This document shows positions 52,645 to 62,251 of a stretch of 64,000 bases of DNA, piece after piece (position 1 is the first letter of the stretch; every line of letters starts with the position of its first letter). The notes below the pieces were generated by a model, which was not told where the DNA came from, made no database searches, and saw only the letters and a program-made list of their open reading frames with translations. The stretch spans positions 1-64,000 of the forward strand of contig NZ_FYED01000022.1 in the NCBI RefSeq assembly GCF_900187565.1. The letters are read 5' to 3'. The DNA comes from Pseudomonas sp. Irchel 3A7 (lineage in GTDB: Bacteria > Pseudomonadota > Gammaproteobacteria > Pseudomonadales > Pseudomonadaceae). A program made the position numbers and the translations under genes.

Positions 52645-52658
52645 TGGCGCGCCTCGGT

Positions 52659-55058
52659 TTAGAGCGAAGCCAACTCGGTTTCGGCTTCAACGGCTTTCGC
52701 CATCTTCAACCGGCGCATCTGCTCACAGCCCCACAACACCCGCTCCGGCGTCGCCGGTGCGTCGATTTTCGGTTGATGCCGGTAGTCGCCCAGGCTCGCT
52801 ACCGCGTCCTTGATCGCGCACCACGCGGCGATGCCGAGCATGAATGGTGGCTCGCCCACGGCCTTGGAGTGGAACACCGTGTCTTCCGGGTTCTTGCGGT
52901 TTTCCACCAGCTTCACCCGCAGGTCCAGCGGCATGTCCGCCACGGCCGGGATCTTGTAGCTGGCCGGGCCGTTGGTCATCAGCTTGCCCTTGTTGTTCCA
53001 CACCAGTTCTTCCATGGTCAGCCAACCCATGCCCTGGATGAAACCGCCCTCGACCTGGCCGATGTCGATGGCCGGGTTCAGCGAGGCGCCGACGTCGTGG
53101 AGGATGTCGGTACGCAGCATCTTGTATTCGCCGGTCAGGGTGTCGACCAGCACTTCACAGCACGCCGCGCCGAACGCGAAGTAATAGAACGGACGACCAC
53201 GGGCCTGGCTGCGGTCGTAGTAGATTTTCGGGGTCTTGTAGAACCCGGTACTCGACAGCGACACCTGAGCGAAATACGCCTGCTGGATCAACGCTTCGAA
53301 GGTCAGGATGTGATCGCGAACCCGCACATGGCCGTTGTGGAATTCCACGTCTTCTTCGCTGACTTTGTATTGCCGCGCGGCAAACTCCACCAGGCGTTTC
53401 TTGATGGTCTCTGCAGCGTTTTGTGCAGCTTTACCGTTCAAGTCCGCACCGCTGGACGCTGCGGTCGGCGAGGTGTTCGGCACTTTGTCGGTGTTGGTCG
53501 CGGTGATCTGCACGCGGTCCATTTCCACCTGGAACACTTCGGCCACCACCTGCGCAACCTTGGTGTTCAGGCCCTGGCCCATTTCCGTGCCGCCATGGTT
53601 CAGGTGGATGCTGCCGTCGGTGTAGACATGCACCAAGGCGCCAGCCTGGTTGAGGAAGCTGGCAGTGAAGGAGATGCCGAATTTCACCGGGGTCAGCGCC
53701 AAACCTTTTTTCAGGATCGGGCTGTTGGCGTTGTAGCGACGGATCGCTTCGCGGCGCTCGGCGTACTGGCTGCTTGCTTCCAGTTCGGCGGTCATTTCCT
53801 CGAGCATGTTGTGCTCGACGGTCTGGTAGTAATGAGTGACGTTGCGCTCGGTCTTGCCGTAATAGTTGGCCTTGCGCACCGCCAGCGGATCGAGGGCCAG
53901 ATGACGGGCGATGGCGTCCATCACTTCTTCGATGGCGACCATGCCCTGCGGGCCGCCGAAACCACGGTAAGCAGTGTTCGAGGCGGTGTTGGTCTTGCAG
54001 CGATGACCGTTGATGGTCGCATCGCCCAGGTAATACGAGTTGTCCGAGTGGAACATCGCCCGGTCGACGATCGAGTTCGACAGGTCCGGCGAGCAGCCGC
54101 AGTTGCCCGCCAGTTCCAGCTGGATGCCGTGCAGGCGCCCGCTGTCGTCAAAACCTACGTCATATTCGACATAGAAGGGATGGCGTTTGCCGGTCATCAG
54201 CATGTCTTCGACCCGTGGCAGACGCATCTTGGTCGGTTGGCCGGTCAGGTGCGCGATCACCGCACACAGGCAGGCCGGGCTCGCCGCCTGGGTTTCCTTG
54301 CCGCCGAAACCACCGCCCATGCGGCGCATGTCGACGACGATCTTGTTCATCGACACGTCCAGTACTTCAGCCACCAGCTTCTGCACTTCGGTGGGGTTTT
54401 GCGTGGAGCAGTAAACGATCATGCCGCCGTCTTCGGTAGGCATTACCGAAGAGATCTGGGTTTCCAGGTAAAAGTGCTCCTGGCCGCCGATGTGCAATGT
54501 GCCCTGGATGCGATTTTTTGCCGTCGCCAGCGCGCCTGCCGAATCACCGCGTTCATGGGTATGGCTGTCCAGCACGAAATGCTTTTTGCGAAAGGCCTCG
54601 ACCACGTCCAGCACCGGTTCCAGATCTTCGTATTCGATCACTGCGGCCATGGCGGCTTTGCGTGCGGTCTCCAGGTCACGGGCGGCCACGGCCAGCACCA
54701 CCTGGCCGACGAACTGCACCGTGTCGATGGCCAGCAATGGGTCACCCGGCATCAGCGGACCGATGTCTTTCAGCCCCGGAACGTCTTCGTGGGTGATGGC
54801 GATGCGCACACCTTCGAAGGCATAGCAGGGCGAGGTGTCGATGCTGATGATCTTCGCGTGGGCGCGGTCCGACAGGCGTGCATAAACGTGCAGCTGATTG
54901 GGGAATTCCAGGCGGTCGTCGATGTACTGCGCTTCACCGGACACATGCTTGGCGGCGCTGTCGTGCTTGACGCTACGGCCGACACCGGTGGTCAGGTCCT
55001 TGGCGAACAGTTCAGCCAGTTCGGCCTGGGTCTTCTCTACGGCGTGATGGTTAGACAT
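52659..55058 (-). CDS. xdhB: Xanthine dehydrogenase molybdopterin-binding subunit
   Basis: 799 aa large subunit that hydroxylates hypoxanthine and xanthine to urate. Molybdenum-site blocks are RMGGGFGGKE (about 250), AYRGFGGPQG (about 350), GGTEMGQGLNTK and SSGADLNGKA (about 540), and near the end GEPPFMLGIA where the catalytic Glu is expected. The ATG overlaps the last eight bases of xdhA, so translation is coupled. A REP follows the stop. Confidence 0.96.
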   Translation of the reverse strand: MSNHHAVEKTQAELAELFAKDLTTGVGRSVKHDSAAKHVSGEAQYIDDRLEFPNQLHVYARLSDRAHAKIISIDTSPCYAFEGVRIAITHEDVPGLKDIGPLMPGDPLLAIDTVQFVGQVVLAVAARDLETARKAAMAAVIEYEDLEPVLDVVEAFRKKHFVLDSHTHERGDSAGALATAKNRIQGTLHIGGQEHFYLETQISSVMPTEDGGMIVYCSTQNPTEVQKLVAEVLDVSMNKIVVDMRRMGGGFGGKETQAASPACLCAVIAHLTGQPTKMRLPRVEDMLMTGKRHPFYVEYDVGFDDSGRLHGIQLELAGNCGCSPDLSNSIVDRAMFHSDNSYYLGDATINGHRCKTNTASNTAYRGFGGPQGMVAIEEVMDAIARHLALDPLAVRKANYYGKTERNVTHYYQTVEHNMLEEMTAELEASSQYAERREAIRRYNANSPILKKGLALTPVKFGISFTASFLNQAGALVHVYTDGSIHLNHGGTEMGQGLNTKVAQVVAEVFQVEMDRVQITATNTDKVPNTSPTAASSGADLNGKAAQNAAETIKKRLVEFAARQYKVSEEDVEFHNGHVRVRDHILTFEALIQQAYFAQVSLSSTGFYKTPKIYYDRSQARGRPFYYFAFGAACCEVLVDTLTGEYKMLRTDILHDVGASLNPAIDIGQVEGGFIQGMGWLTMEELVWNNKGKLMTNGPASYKIPAVADMPLDLRVKLVENRKNPEDTVFHSKAVGEPPFMLGIAAWCAIKDAVASLGDYRHQPKIDAPATPERVLWGCEQMRRLKMAKAVEAETELASL

Positions 55059-56505
55059 AAGCGGTCACCCGAGTCTCGATGTGCGGTGTTTGCAGTTCGA
55101 TGAAGTATTTGCGCAGCAGGTTCTGCGCGCTGAGCAGGCGATATTCCTTGCTGGCGCGGAAGTCCGAGAGCGGGGTGAAATCTTCGGCCAGGGCCGCGCA
55201 GGCGCGTTCGACGGTGGCACTGTTGAACGGCGCATTGCGCAGGACGTTTTCGCAGGCGCAGGCGCGTTTCGGAATCGCCGCCATGCCGCCGAAAGCCACG
55301 CGGGCATCGGCAATCACGCCGTTTTCGAGGCGGATATTGAAAGCCGCGCAAACTGCCGAGATATCATCGTCCAGACGCTTGGACACCTTGTAGGCGCGGA
55401 ACAATTGTTCAGCGCTGGCGCGCGGCACGATGATCTTCTCGATGAATTCGCTTTCCTGACGCGCCGTGACGCGGTAGTCGATGAAGTAATCTTCCAGAGC
55501 CATGGTGCGGCGGGTTTCGCCCTTGCACAGCACGATCTGTGCACCGAGGGCAATCAGCAGGGGAGGCGAATCACCGATGGGTGAAGCGTTGCCGATGTTG
55601 CCGCCCAGGGTGCCCTGGTTGCGGATCTGCAGGGAAGCGAAACGCTGCAGCAATTCGCCGAAATCCGGGTACTCGGCCTTAAGGGCGTCGTAGCAGTCGG
55701 AAAGGGCGGTGGCGGCGCCGATTTCCAGGCGGTCGTCGAAGCGTTCGATGCGCTTCATTTCGGCGACGTTGCCGACGTAGATCATCACCGGCAGGGTGCG
55801 GTGGAACTGCGTCACTTCCAGTGCCAGGTCCGTGCCGCCCGCCAGCAGGCGTGCCTGTGGATAAGCGTCGTAGAGGTCGGCCAGATCGGCCACGGTCAGC
55901 GGCACCAGGCAGCGTTTGTCGCCACTGTTGAGTTCGCCGATATCGGTGGGCGCGATGGCTTTCAGGCGGGAAATGGTCTCGGCTTCACGGGCATCGAACT
56001 GGTCCGGTTTTTTGCCGCAGCAGGATTGCTGGGCCGCTTCCAGGATCGGCCGATAACCGGTGCAGCGGCACAGGTTGCCTGCAAGGGCTTCGTGGGCCTT
56101 GTGCGAGTCCGGTTCATCGCTGTTCTTTTGCAGGGCGAACAGCGACATCACGAAACCGGGGGTGCAGAAGCCGCATTGCGAGCCGTGGCACTCGACCATG
56201 GCTTTCTGCACGCTGTGCAGCTCGCCTTGGTGTTTGAGGTCTTCGACACTGATCAGTTGTTTGCCGTGCAGGGACGAAACGAACGTCAGGCACGAGTTGA
56301 GGCTGCGATAGCGAATGTGTTCGCGGCCCGCTTCATCCGTCTGCAACTCGCCCACCACCACGGTGCACGCGCCACAGTCACCGCTGGCGCAGCCTTCTTT
56401 GGTGCCGGGTTTGCCCACATGGTCGCGCAGATAATTGAGCACGGTCAGGTTCGGGTCCAGGGCGTGCTCGCTACGGAGTTCCTGGTTTAGTAAAAACTGG
56501 ATCAC
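55051..56505 (-). CDS. xdhA: Xanthine dehydrogenase small subunit (2Fe-2S and FAD)
   Basis: 484 aa. Two iron-sulfur domains come first: CASGDCGACTVV (plant-type cluster) and CGFCTPGFVMS with LCRCTGYRP. The FAD domain follows from about 190 (ARLLAGGTDLALEV, IRNQGTLGGNIGNASPIGD). It passes electrons from XdhB to NAD+. First gene of the xdhABC-guaD unit; the promoter faces a GntR gene, with two TCTGAC-N6-GTCA palindromes between. ATG 56505. Confidence 0.96.
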   Translation of the reverse strand: MIQFLLNQELRSEHALDPNLTVLNYLRDHVGKPGTKEGCASGDCGACTVVVGELQTDEAGREHIRYRSLNSCLTFVSSLHGKQLISVEDLKHQGELHSVQKAMVECHGSQCGFCTPGFVMSLFALQKNSDEPDSHKAHEALAGNLCRCTGYRPILEAAQQSCCGKKPDQFDAREAETISRLKAIAPTDIGELNSGDKRCLVPLTVADLADLYDAYPQARLLAGGTDLALEVTQFHRTLPVMIYVGNVAEMKRIERFDDRLEIGAATALSDCYDALKAEYPDFGELLQRFASLQIRNQGTLGGNIGNASPIGDSPPLLIALGAQIVLCKGETRRTMALEDYFIDYRVTARQESEFIEKIIVPRASAEQLFRAYKVSKRLDDDISAVCAAFNIRLENGVIADARVAFGGMAAIPKRACACENVLRNAPFNSATVERACAALAEDFTPLSDFRASKEYRLLSAQNLLRKYFIELQTPHIETRVTAYV

Positions 56506-56561
56506 GGAAGGCCTCGCAGACTCATTATTGTTGTTAACCGACTTGAACCGAATTTAGCAGG

Positions 56562-56601
56562 TCTGACTTTCCGGTCAATGATTTTCTGACTTAAAGGTCA
56601 G
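56562..56601. promoter_or_regulatory. Two tandem TCTGAC-N6-GTCA palindromes in the xdhA/GntR promoter
   Basis: TCTGAC-TTTCCG-GTCA at 56562 and TCTGAC-TTAAAG-GTCAG at 56585-56601 are 23 bp apart, about two helical turns. The second extends to TTTTCTGAC/GTCAGGAAAA. They are likely operators for the GntR protein encoded at 56772. Confidence 0.6.
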
Positions 56602-56771
56602 GAAAATGCATTTCGTCGATCAACGACTCGTTCCTACAGTATTGACCCTCGCGGGATAGCCTGCTTTTTGCTTGAATCGTGCCAAAAACCGCCGCCCGGG
56701 CACTCCGCCATGACGTATCAATTGCGCTACACTGCGCCGCTTGTGCAAATCGAAGAGTTTGAAGGACAACC

Positions 56772-57431
56772 ATGACGTTCAAGGCGCCGGACAGCCTCGC
56801 CGAGCAAATCGCTCACCACCTCGCCGAACGCATCATTCGCGGTGAAATGAAGCCCGGGGAGCGCATCCAGGAACAGAAGGTCACGCAGGCGCTCGACGTC
56901 AGCCGTGGTTCTGTCCGCGAGGCCTTGCTGATTCTCGAGCGTCGCCATCTGATCGCGATCCTGCCGCGACGTGGTGCCCATGTAACCGAACTCACCGCGC
57001 ACAAGGTGCGGAGCCTGTGCACGCTGATGAGCGAGATGTACATCCTGCTGGCCAACGCCGTGGCCACCGGCTGGAAAGTCCAGGCCGACCTGGCGCCGTT
57101 CGTGCAGATTCAGCAGCGCCTGACCGCCAGTTACGAACGTCAGGACATCCATGCCTTCGTCGACGACAGTTTCAACGTGATGCGTGCCACGTATCCGTTC
57201 GCCGACAATCCCTATCTGCAGGAAACCGTCGAGAATCTGCAGCCGGCCATGAGCCGTGCCTACTTCCTGGCGCTGGATCAGCGCAAGGCCTCGATGAGCG
57301 AGTACCTGGAGCTGTTCGAGCGCCTGCTCGCCGCGGTGATCGCCCGTGACTTTCCACAGATTCGCCAAGTGCTGACGGCTTACGGTCAGCGCAGTTGCGA
57401 TCTGGTGATCTCTGCCCTGACGGACGCCTGA
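56772..57431 (+). CDS. GntR-family (FCD) regulator of xanthine dehydrogenase genes
   Basis: 219 aa. HTH at about 8-70 (SLAEQIAHHLAERIIRGEMKPG, EQKVTQALDVSRGSVREAL), then a helical FCD domain. The metal-binding histidines seen in other FCD proteins are not obvious here (DSFNVMRATY replaces the usual FHxxI), so ligand binding may differ. It is divergent from xdhA and only two bases upstream of the smc start codon, so smc may be co-transcribed with it. Confidence 0.9.
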   Translation: MTFKAPDSLAEQIAHHLAERIIRGEMKPGERIQEQKVTQALDVSRGSVREALLILERRHLIAILPRRGAHVTELTAHKVRSLCTLMSEMYILLANAVATGWKVQADLAPFVQIQQRLTASYERQDIHAFVDDSFNVMRATYPFADNPYLQETVENLQPAMSRAYFLALDQRKASMSEYLELFERLLAAVIARDFPQIRQVLTAYGQRSCDLVISALTDA

Positions 57432-57433
57432 GC

Positions 57434-60400
57434 GTGCGGCTAAAGTGCATCAAGCTGGCGGGGTTCAAATCCTTCGTCGATCCGACCACGGTGAACTTCC
57501 CCAGTAACATGGCGGCGGTGGTCGGACCCAATGGTTGCGGCAAGTCGAACATCATCGACGCCGTGCGCTGGGTGATGGGCGAAAGCTCGGCCAAGAACTT
57601 GCGTGGCGAGTCGATGACCGACGTCATCTTCAATGGCTCCACCAGCCGCAAGCCGGTGAGTCAGGCGAGCATCGAACTGGTGTTCGATAACTCCGACGGC
57701 ACACTGCTCGGTGAATACGCGGCCTATGCGGAGATTTCCATCCGCCGCAAAGTAACCCGTGATAGCCAGACCACCTACTACCTCAACGGCACCAAATGCC
57801 GGCGCCGTGACATCACCGACATCTTCCTCGGCACCGGCCTGGGTCCGCGCAGTTACTCGATCATCGAGCAGGGGATGATCTCCAAGCTGATCGAGTCCAA
57901 GCCCGAAGACCTGCGCAACTTCATCGAAGAAGCGGCGGGCATCTCCAAGTACAAGGAGCGCCGGCGCGAGACTGAAAACCGCATTCGTCGAACCCATGAA
58001 AACCTGGAGCGACTGACCGACCTGCGCGAAGAGCTGGAGCGTCAACTTGAACGCTTGCACCGCCAGGCCGAGGCCGCCAAGAAGTACCAGGAGTACAAGG
58101 GCGAGGAGCGTCAGCTCAAGGCACAACTGTCAGCCCTGCGCTGGCAGGATCTGAACGATCAGGTCGGCCAGCGTGAGGGGATCATTGGCACCCAGGAAAT
58201 CAGTTTCGAAGCCTTGGTGGCCGAGCAACGCAATGCCGATGCCAGCATCGAACGCTTGCGGGACGGGCACCATGACCTGTCAGAACGCTTCAATCTGGTG
58301 CAGGGACGCTTCTATTCGGTCGGTGGTGATATCGCCCGGGTCGAGCAGAGCATTCAGCACGGCCAGCAGCGTTTGCGCCAGCTGCAGGACGATTTGAAAG
58401 AAGCCGAGCGCGCGCGCCTGGAAACCGAGTCGCACCTGGGCCATGACCGTACCTTGCTGCTGACCCTCGGTGAAGAGCTGGACATGCTCACCCCCGAGCA
58501 GGAAGTCACCAGTGCCGCTGCCGAAGAAGCCGCCGCCGCACTGGAAGAATCCGAAACCACCATGCATGGCTGGCAGGAGCAGTGGGACACGTTCAACCTG
58601 ACCGCCGCCGAGCCGCGGCGTCAGGCCGAAGTTCAGCAATCGCGAATCCAGCAGCTGGAAACCAGCCTTGAGCGTCTGGCCGATCGCCAGAAGCGTCTGG
58701 GCGAAGAGCGTGCCTTGCTTGCCGCGGACCCGGAGGACGCGGCGATCATGGAACTCAGCGAGCAACTCGCTGAATCCGAGGCGACCCTGGAAGATTTGCA
58801 GACCAGTGAAGAAGCTCAGGTCGAAAAGCTCGAGCAACTGCGCCAGCAATTGCAGCAAACCCTGTCGGCGCAGCAGCAGGCCCAGTGTGATTTGCAACGG
58901 CTCAACGGGCGTCTGGCGTCGCTGGAAGCCTTGCAGCAAGCGGCCCTCGATCCAGGCACCGGTACTGCCGAGTGGCTGCGCGATCAACATCTGGCGGATC
59001 GCCCGCGGCTGGCCGAAGGCCTGAACGTTGAAGCCGGTTGGGAGCTGGCGGTGGAAACCGTGTTGGGTGCCGATCTGCAAGCGGTGCTGGTGGACGATTT
59101 CAACGCTTTCAATCTGTCCGGGTTTGCCCAGGGCGACCTGCGTTTGCTCAGCCCGGCCAGCGATGGCGTGCGTGTGCCGGGCAGCTTGCTCGACAAGGTC
59201 GAGGCGCAGATTGATCTGTCGCCGTGGTTGGGTCAGGTCAAACCGGTCGAGAGTCTTGAACAGGCCCTGGCTTTACGCGGGCAATTGGCCGTCGGGCAGA
59301 GCCTGATCAGCCGCGACGGTTATTGGGTCGGCCGGCATTTCCTGCGGGTGCGGCGTGCCAGCGAAGCGGAAAGCGGGGTTCTGGCCCGGGGGCAGGAAAT
59401 CCAGCAGTTGAGCCTTGAGCGTGAAGAGCGTGAAGCCGCCGTCGAAGCCCTGGAAACCCAGCTTCAAAACCTGCGCGCGCAACAGCGCCAGCAGGAAAAC
59501 GGTCGCGAACACTTGCGTCGATTGCTGCAAGACGAAGCCCGTCAGCAAGGTGAATTGAAAGCCCAGTTGTCGGCCGGCAAAGCCAAGGCCGAACAGCTGA
59601 CCCTGCGCCGCACCCGACTCGATGAAGAACTCGCCGAGTTGAATGAACAGCGCGCGTTGGAGCACGAGCACATCGGCGAAGCGCGCCTGCAATTGCAGGA
59701 AGCCCTCGACAGCATGGCGCTGGACACCGAGCAGCGCGAGTTACTGTTGGCCCAACGCGACAGCTTGCGCGAGCGGCTGGACCGGGTGCGTCAGGAAGCG
59801 CGGCAACACAAGGATCACGCCCATCAACTGGCGGTGCGCCTCGGTTCCCTGCGGGCGCAGCACGATTCGACGCGCCAGGCGCTGGAGCGACTGGAAATGC
59901 AGTCCGAACGCCTGACCGAAAAGCGTGAGCAGTTGAGCCTCAATCTGGAGGAGGGCGAGGCACCGCTGGAAGAGTTGCGCCTGAAACTTGAAGAGTTGCT
60001 CGACAAGCGCATGACCGTCGACGAAGAACTCAAGACCGCGCAGATCGCCCTCGAAGACGCCGACCGCGAACTGCGCGACGCCGAGAAGCGCCGCAGCCAG
60101 GCCGAGCAGCAATCGCAGTTGATCCGCAGTCAGCTCGAACATCAGCGCATGGAATGGCAAGCCCTGACCGTGCGACGCAAAGCCTTGCAGGACCAATTGC
60201 TCGAAGACGGTTACGACCTGCACGGCGTGCTCGCCACACTGACCGCCGAGGCCAGCGAAAAGGCCGCCGAGGAAGAACTTGAGCGCATTGCCGCGCGGAT
60301 TGCGCGCCTCGGTGCGATCAACCTCGCGGCCATTGACGAATACCAGCAACAATCCGAGCGTAAACGTTATCTGGATGCGCAAAACGACGATCTGGTGGAA

Positions 60401-60922
60401 GCGCTTGAGACACTGGAAAACGTGATTCGCAAGATCGACAAGGAAACCCGCAACCGCTTCAAGGATACCTTTGATCAGATCAATGGCGGTTTACAGGCGC
60501 TTTTCCCAAAAGTTTTCGGTGGAGGTCGCGCGTATTTGGAACTGACGGGCGAAGATCTACTCGATACAGGGGTGACGATCATGGCGCAGCCGCCCGGAAA
60601 GAAGAACAGCACCATCCATTTGCTCTCCGGTGGCGAAAAAGCCCTGACGGCATTGGCCCTGGTTTTTGCGATCTTCAAGTTGAACCCGGCGCCGTTCTGC
60701 ATGCTCGACGAGGTTGACGCGCCATTGGATGACGCTAACGTGGGACGCTACGCACGGCTGGTCAAAGAGATGTCGCAGACGGTGCAGTTCATCTATATCA
60801 CCCACAACAAGATCGCCATGGAAATGGCCGAACAATTGATGGGGGTGACGATGCATGAACCCGGTTGTTCGCGACTGGTGGCAGTGGATGTCGAGGAGGC
60901 GATGGCGATGGTGGATGCCTGA
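57434..60922 (+). CDS. smc: Chromosome segregation protein SMC
   Basis: 1162 aa. Head domain with Walker A GPNGCGKSN at 31-39, long coiled coil, hinge at about 515-660 (WELAVETVLGADLQAVLVDD), second coil, then the C-terminal head with signature LLSGGEKALTALAL and Walker B CMLDEVDAPLDD. It forms the SMC-Scp condensin that compacts and separates the chromosome. The start is GTG 57434 ((M)RLKCIKLAGFKSF); an upstream in-frame ATG at 57395 lies inside the GntR gene. smc, zipA and ligA are in this order in Pseudomonas. Confidence 0.97.
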   Translation: MRLKCIKLAGFKSFVDPTTVNFPSNMAAVVGPNGCGKSNIIDAVRWVMGESSAKNLRGESMTDVIFNGSTSRKPVSQASIELVFDNSDGTLLGEYAAYAEISIRRKVTRDSQTTYYLNGTKCRRRDITDIFLGTGLGPRSYSIIEQGMISKLIESKPEDLRNFIEEAAGISKYKERRRETENRIRRTHENLERLTDLREELERQLERLHRQAEAAKKYQEYKGEERQLKAQLSALRWQDLNDQVGQREGIIGTQEISFEALVAEQRNADASIERLRDGHHDLSERFNLVQGRFYSVGGDIARVEQSIQHGQQRLRQLQDDLKEAERARLETESHLGHDRTLLLTLGEELDMLTPEQEVTSAAAEEAAAALEESETTMHGWQEQWDTFNLTAAEPRRQAEVQQSRIQQLETSLERLADRQKRLGEERALLAADPEDAAIMELSEQLAESEATLEDLQTSEEAQVEKLEQLRQQLQQTLSAQQQAQCDLQRLNGRLASLEALQQAALDPGTGTAEWLRDQHLADRPRLAEGLNVEAGWELAVETVLGADLQAVLVDDFNAFNLSGFAQGDLRLLSPASDGVRVPGSLLDKVEAQIDLSPWLGQVKPVESLEQALALRGQLAVGQSLISRDGYWVGRHFLRVRRASEAESGVLARGQEIQQLSLEREEREAAVEALETQLQNLRAQQRQQENGREHLRRLLQDEARQQGELKAQLSAGKAKAEQLTLRRTRLDEELAELNEQRALEHEHIGEARLQLQEALDSMALDTEQRELLLAQRDSLRERLDRVRQEARQHKDHAHQLAVRLGSLRAQHDSTRQALERLEMQSERLTEKREQLSLNLEEGEAPLEELRLKLEELLDKRMTVDEELKTAQIALEDADRELRDAEKRRSQAEQQSQLIRSQLEHQRMEWQALTVRRKALQDQLLEDGYDLHGVLATLTAEASEKAAEEELERIAARIARLGAINLAAIDEYQQQSERKRYLDAQNDDLVEALETLENVIRKIDKETRNRFKDTFDQINGGLQALFPKVFGGGRAYLELTGEDLLDTGVTIMAQPPGKKNSTIHLLSGGEKALTALALVFAIFKLNPAPFCMLDEVDAPLDDANVGRYARLVKEMSQTVQFIYITHNKIAMEMAEQLMGVTMHEPGCSRLVAVDVEEAMAMVDA

Positions 60923-61179
60923 TTTGTATCTGTAGGATGGATACTACGGGCTTATAGGACTTTTTTACTTGTCCTGACTTGCTGGCCAATCGACATATTC
61001 GCTGAAGCCATAGTGACAGACGGTGTAAAGTTGCCTTTGGTCGTGCTAGTTTAATGTCAATTTTTCGTATACGTGGGCAAAACGCCTGTCAGAACATAGA
61101 GTTGGCGCCACGTTTTAAAGCGGTTTACAGGTTGTAAACCCCTTATTTTTCAGCATTTTTTATAGAGGCACGGGATTAC

Positions 61180-62031
61180 ATGGAAATCGGTCTGCGCGAG
61201 TGGCTGATCGTCATCGGCATTATTGTCATTGCCGGTATTCTTTTTGATGGCTGGCGCCGCATGCGCGGCGGCAAGGGAAAACTGAAATTCCGTCTTGACC
61301 GAAGTCTGTCCAACCTGCCGGACGAGGACACCAGCGCCGAGCTGTTGGGCCCGTCCCGCGTGCTGGACAACCACAAGGAACCGCAACTGGACGAACAGGA
61401 TCTGCCGTCGGTGAGCATGCCGGCACGCGAGCCTCGTGAATCGGGTTCCAAGCGCGGCAAGCGTGGTGGTGAGCCGTCCCAGGGCGATATGAATCTGAGT
61501 CTCGATCTGGATGGCGGTCCAAGCTTCAGCAGCCGCGACGACGATTTCGTCGAAGACACCAAGGCTTCGCCTTCGGTCAGCGACAAAGAACAGCCACAAG
61601 CTGAAGAAGTGTTGGTCATCAGCGTGATTTGCCGCGATGCGGCCGGTTTCAAAGGTCCGGCGCTGTTGCAGAACATTCTGGAAAGCGGTCTGCGCTTTGG
61701 CGAAATGGATATTTTCCATCGTCACGAAAGCATGGCGGGGAATGGCGAAGTGCTGTTCTCCATGGCCAACGCAGTCAAGCCAGGGGTTTTCGATCTGGAT
61801 GACATCGACCACTTCAGCACACCGGCGGTGAGCTTCTTCCTGGGGCTGCCAGGCCCGCGTCATCCGAAGCAGGCCTTCGACGTGATGGTGGCGGCGGCTC
61901 GCAAGCTGTCGCAAGAGCTGAACGGCGAACTGAAAGACGATCAGCGCAGCGTGCTGACCGCCCAGACGATCGAGCACTATCGTCAGCGCATCGTTGAATT
62001 CGAGCGTCGCGCACTGACCCAGAAACGATAA
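61180..62031 (+). CDS. zipA: Cell division protein ZipA
   Basis: 283 aa. A single N-terminal helix (about 7-24, EWLIVIGIIVIAGILFDGW) inserts it in the inner membrane. A charged, flexible linker (about 30-140) leads to the C-terminal FtsZ-binding domain (about 145-283, VLVISVICRDAAGFKG, FHRHESMAGNGEVLFSMANAVKPG). It tethers the Z ring and helps recruit later division proteins. 257 bp lie between smc and its ATG, enough for its own promoter. Confidence 0.96.
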   Translation: MEIGLREWLIVIGIIVIAGILFDGWRRMRGGKGKLKFRLDRSLSNLPDEDTSAELLGPSRVLDNHKEPQLDEQDLPSVSMPAREPRESGSKRGKRGGEPSQGDMNLSLDLDGGPSFSSRDDDFVEDTKASPSVSDKEQPQAEEVLVISVICRDAAGFKGPALLQNILESGLRFGEMDIFHRHESMAGNGEVLFSMANAVKPGVFDLDDIDHFSTPAVSFFLGLPGPRHPKQAFDVMVAAARKLSQELNGELKDDQRSVLTAQTIEHYRQRIVEFERRALTQKR

Positions 62032-62040
62032 GGGCGCTTC

Positions 62041-62173
62041 TGTGGCGAGGGAGCTTGCTCCCGCTGGGCTGCGAAGCGGCCCCAAGGCCATCCACCTCGT
62101 TGTGCCAGGTACGATGAGATTGCAGGATTTACGACGGCTACGCCGCCGAGCGGGAGCTAGCTCCCTCGCCACA
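62041..62173. repeat. REP pair, GTGGCGAGGGAGC family
   Basis: Inverted TGTGGCGAGGGAGCTTGCTC arms, the right one with a CTAGCTC variant, after zipA. Confidence 0.87.
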
Positions 62174-62210
62174 ATGTCCATAGCCTTAAGCTACTGTGAT
62201 TTAGAAGATT

Positions 62211-62232
62211 GAGCAGCCTCGGCTGCTCTTTT
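62211..62232 (+). terminator. Hairpin with T-run between zipA and ligA
   Basis: GAGCAGCC (62211-62218) pairs with GGCTGCTC (62221-62228), followed by TTTT. It sits 20 bp before the ligA ATG, so ligA's promoter must overlap or lie upstream, or some read-through occurs. Confidence 0.65.
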
Positions 62233-62251
62233 GCTTTATGAGAGAACATCC

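Noticed and set aside
52308..55103. 931-codon plus frame antisense to xdhB
   Set aside because: The xdhB frame carries all molybdopterin motifs; the plus frame is compositionally odd and partly REP.
2902..62173. Could the many short inverted repeats be CRISPR arrays or mobile insertions?
   Set aside because: Arms are paired head to tail with one variable spacer each, scattered singly between genes. There are no regular spacer arrays, cas genes or transposase.
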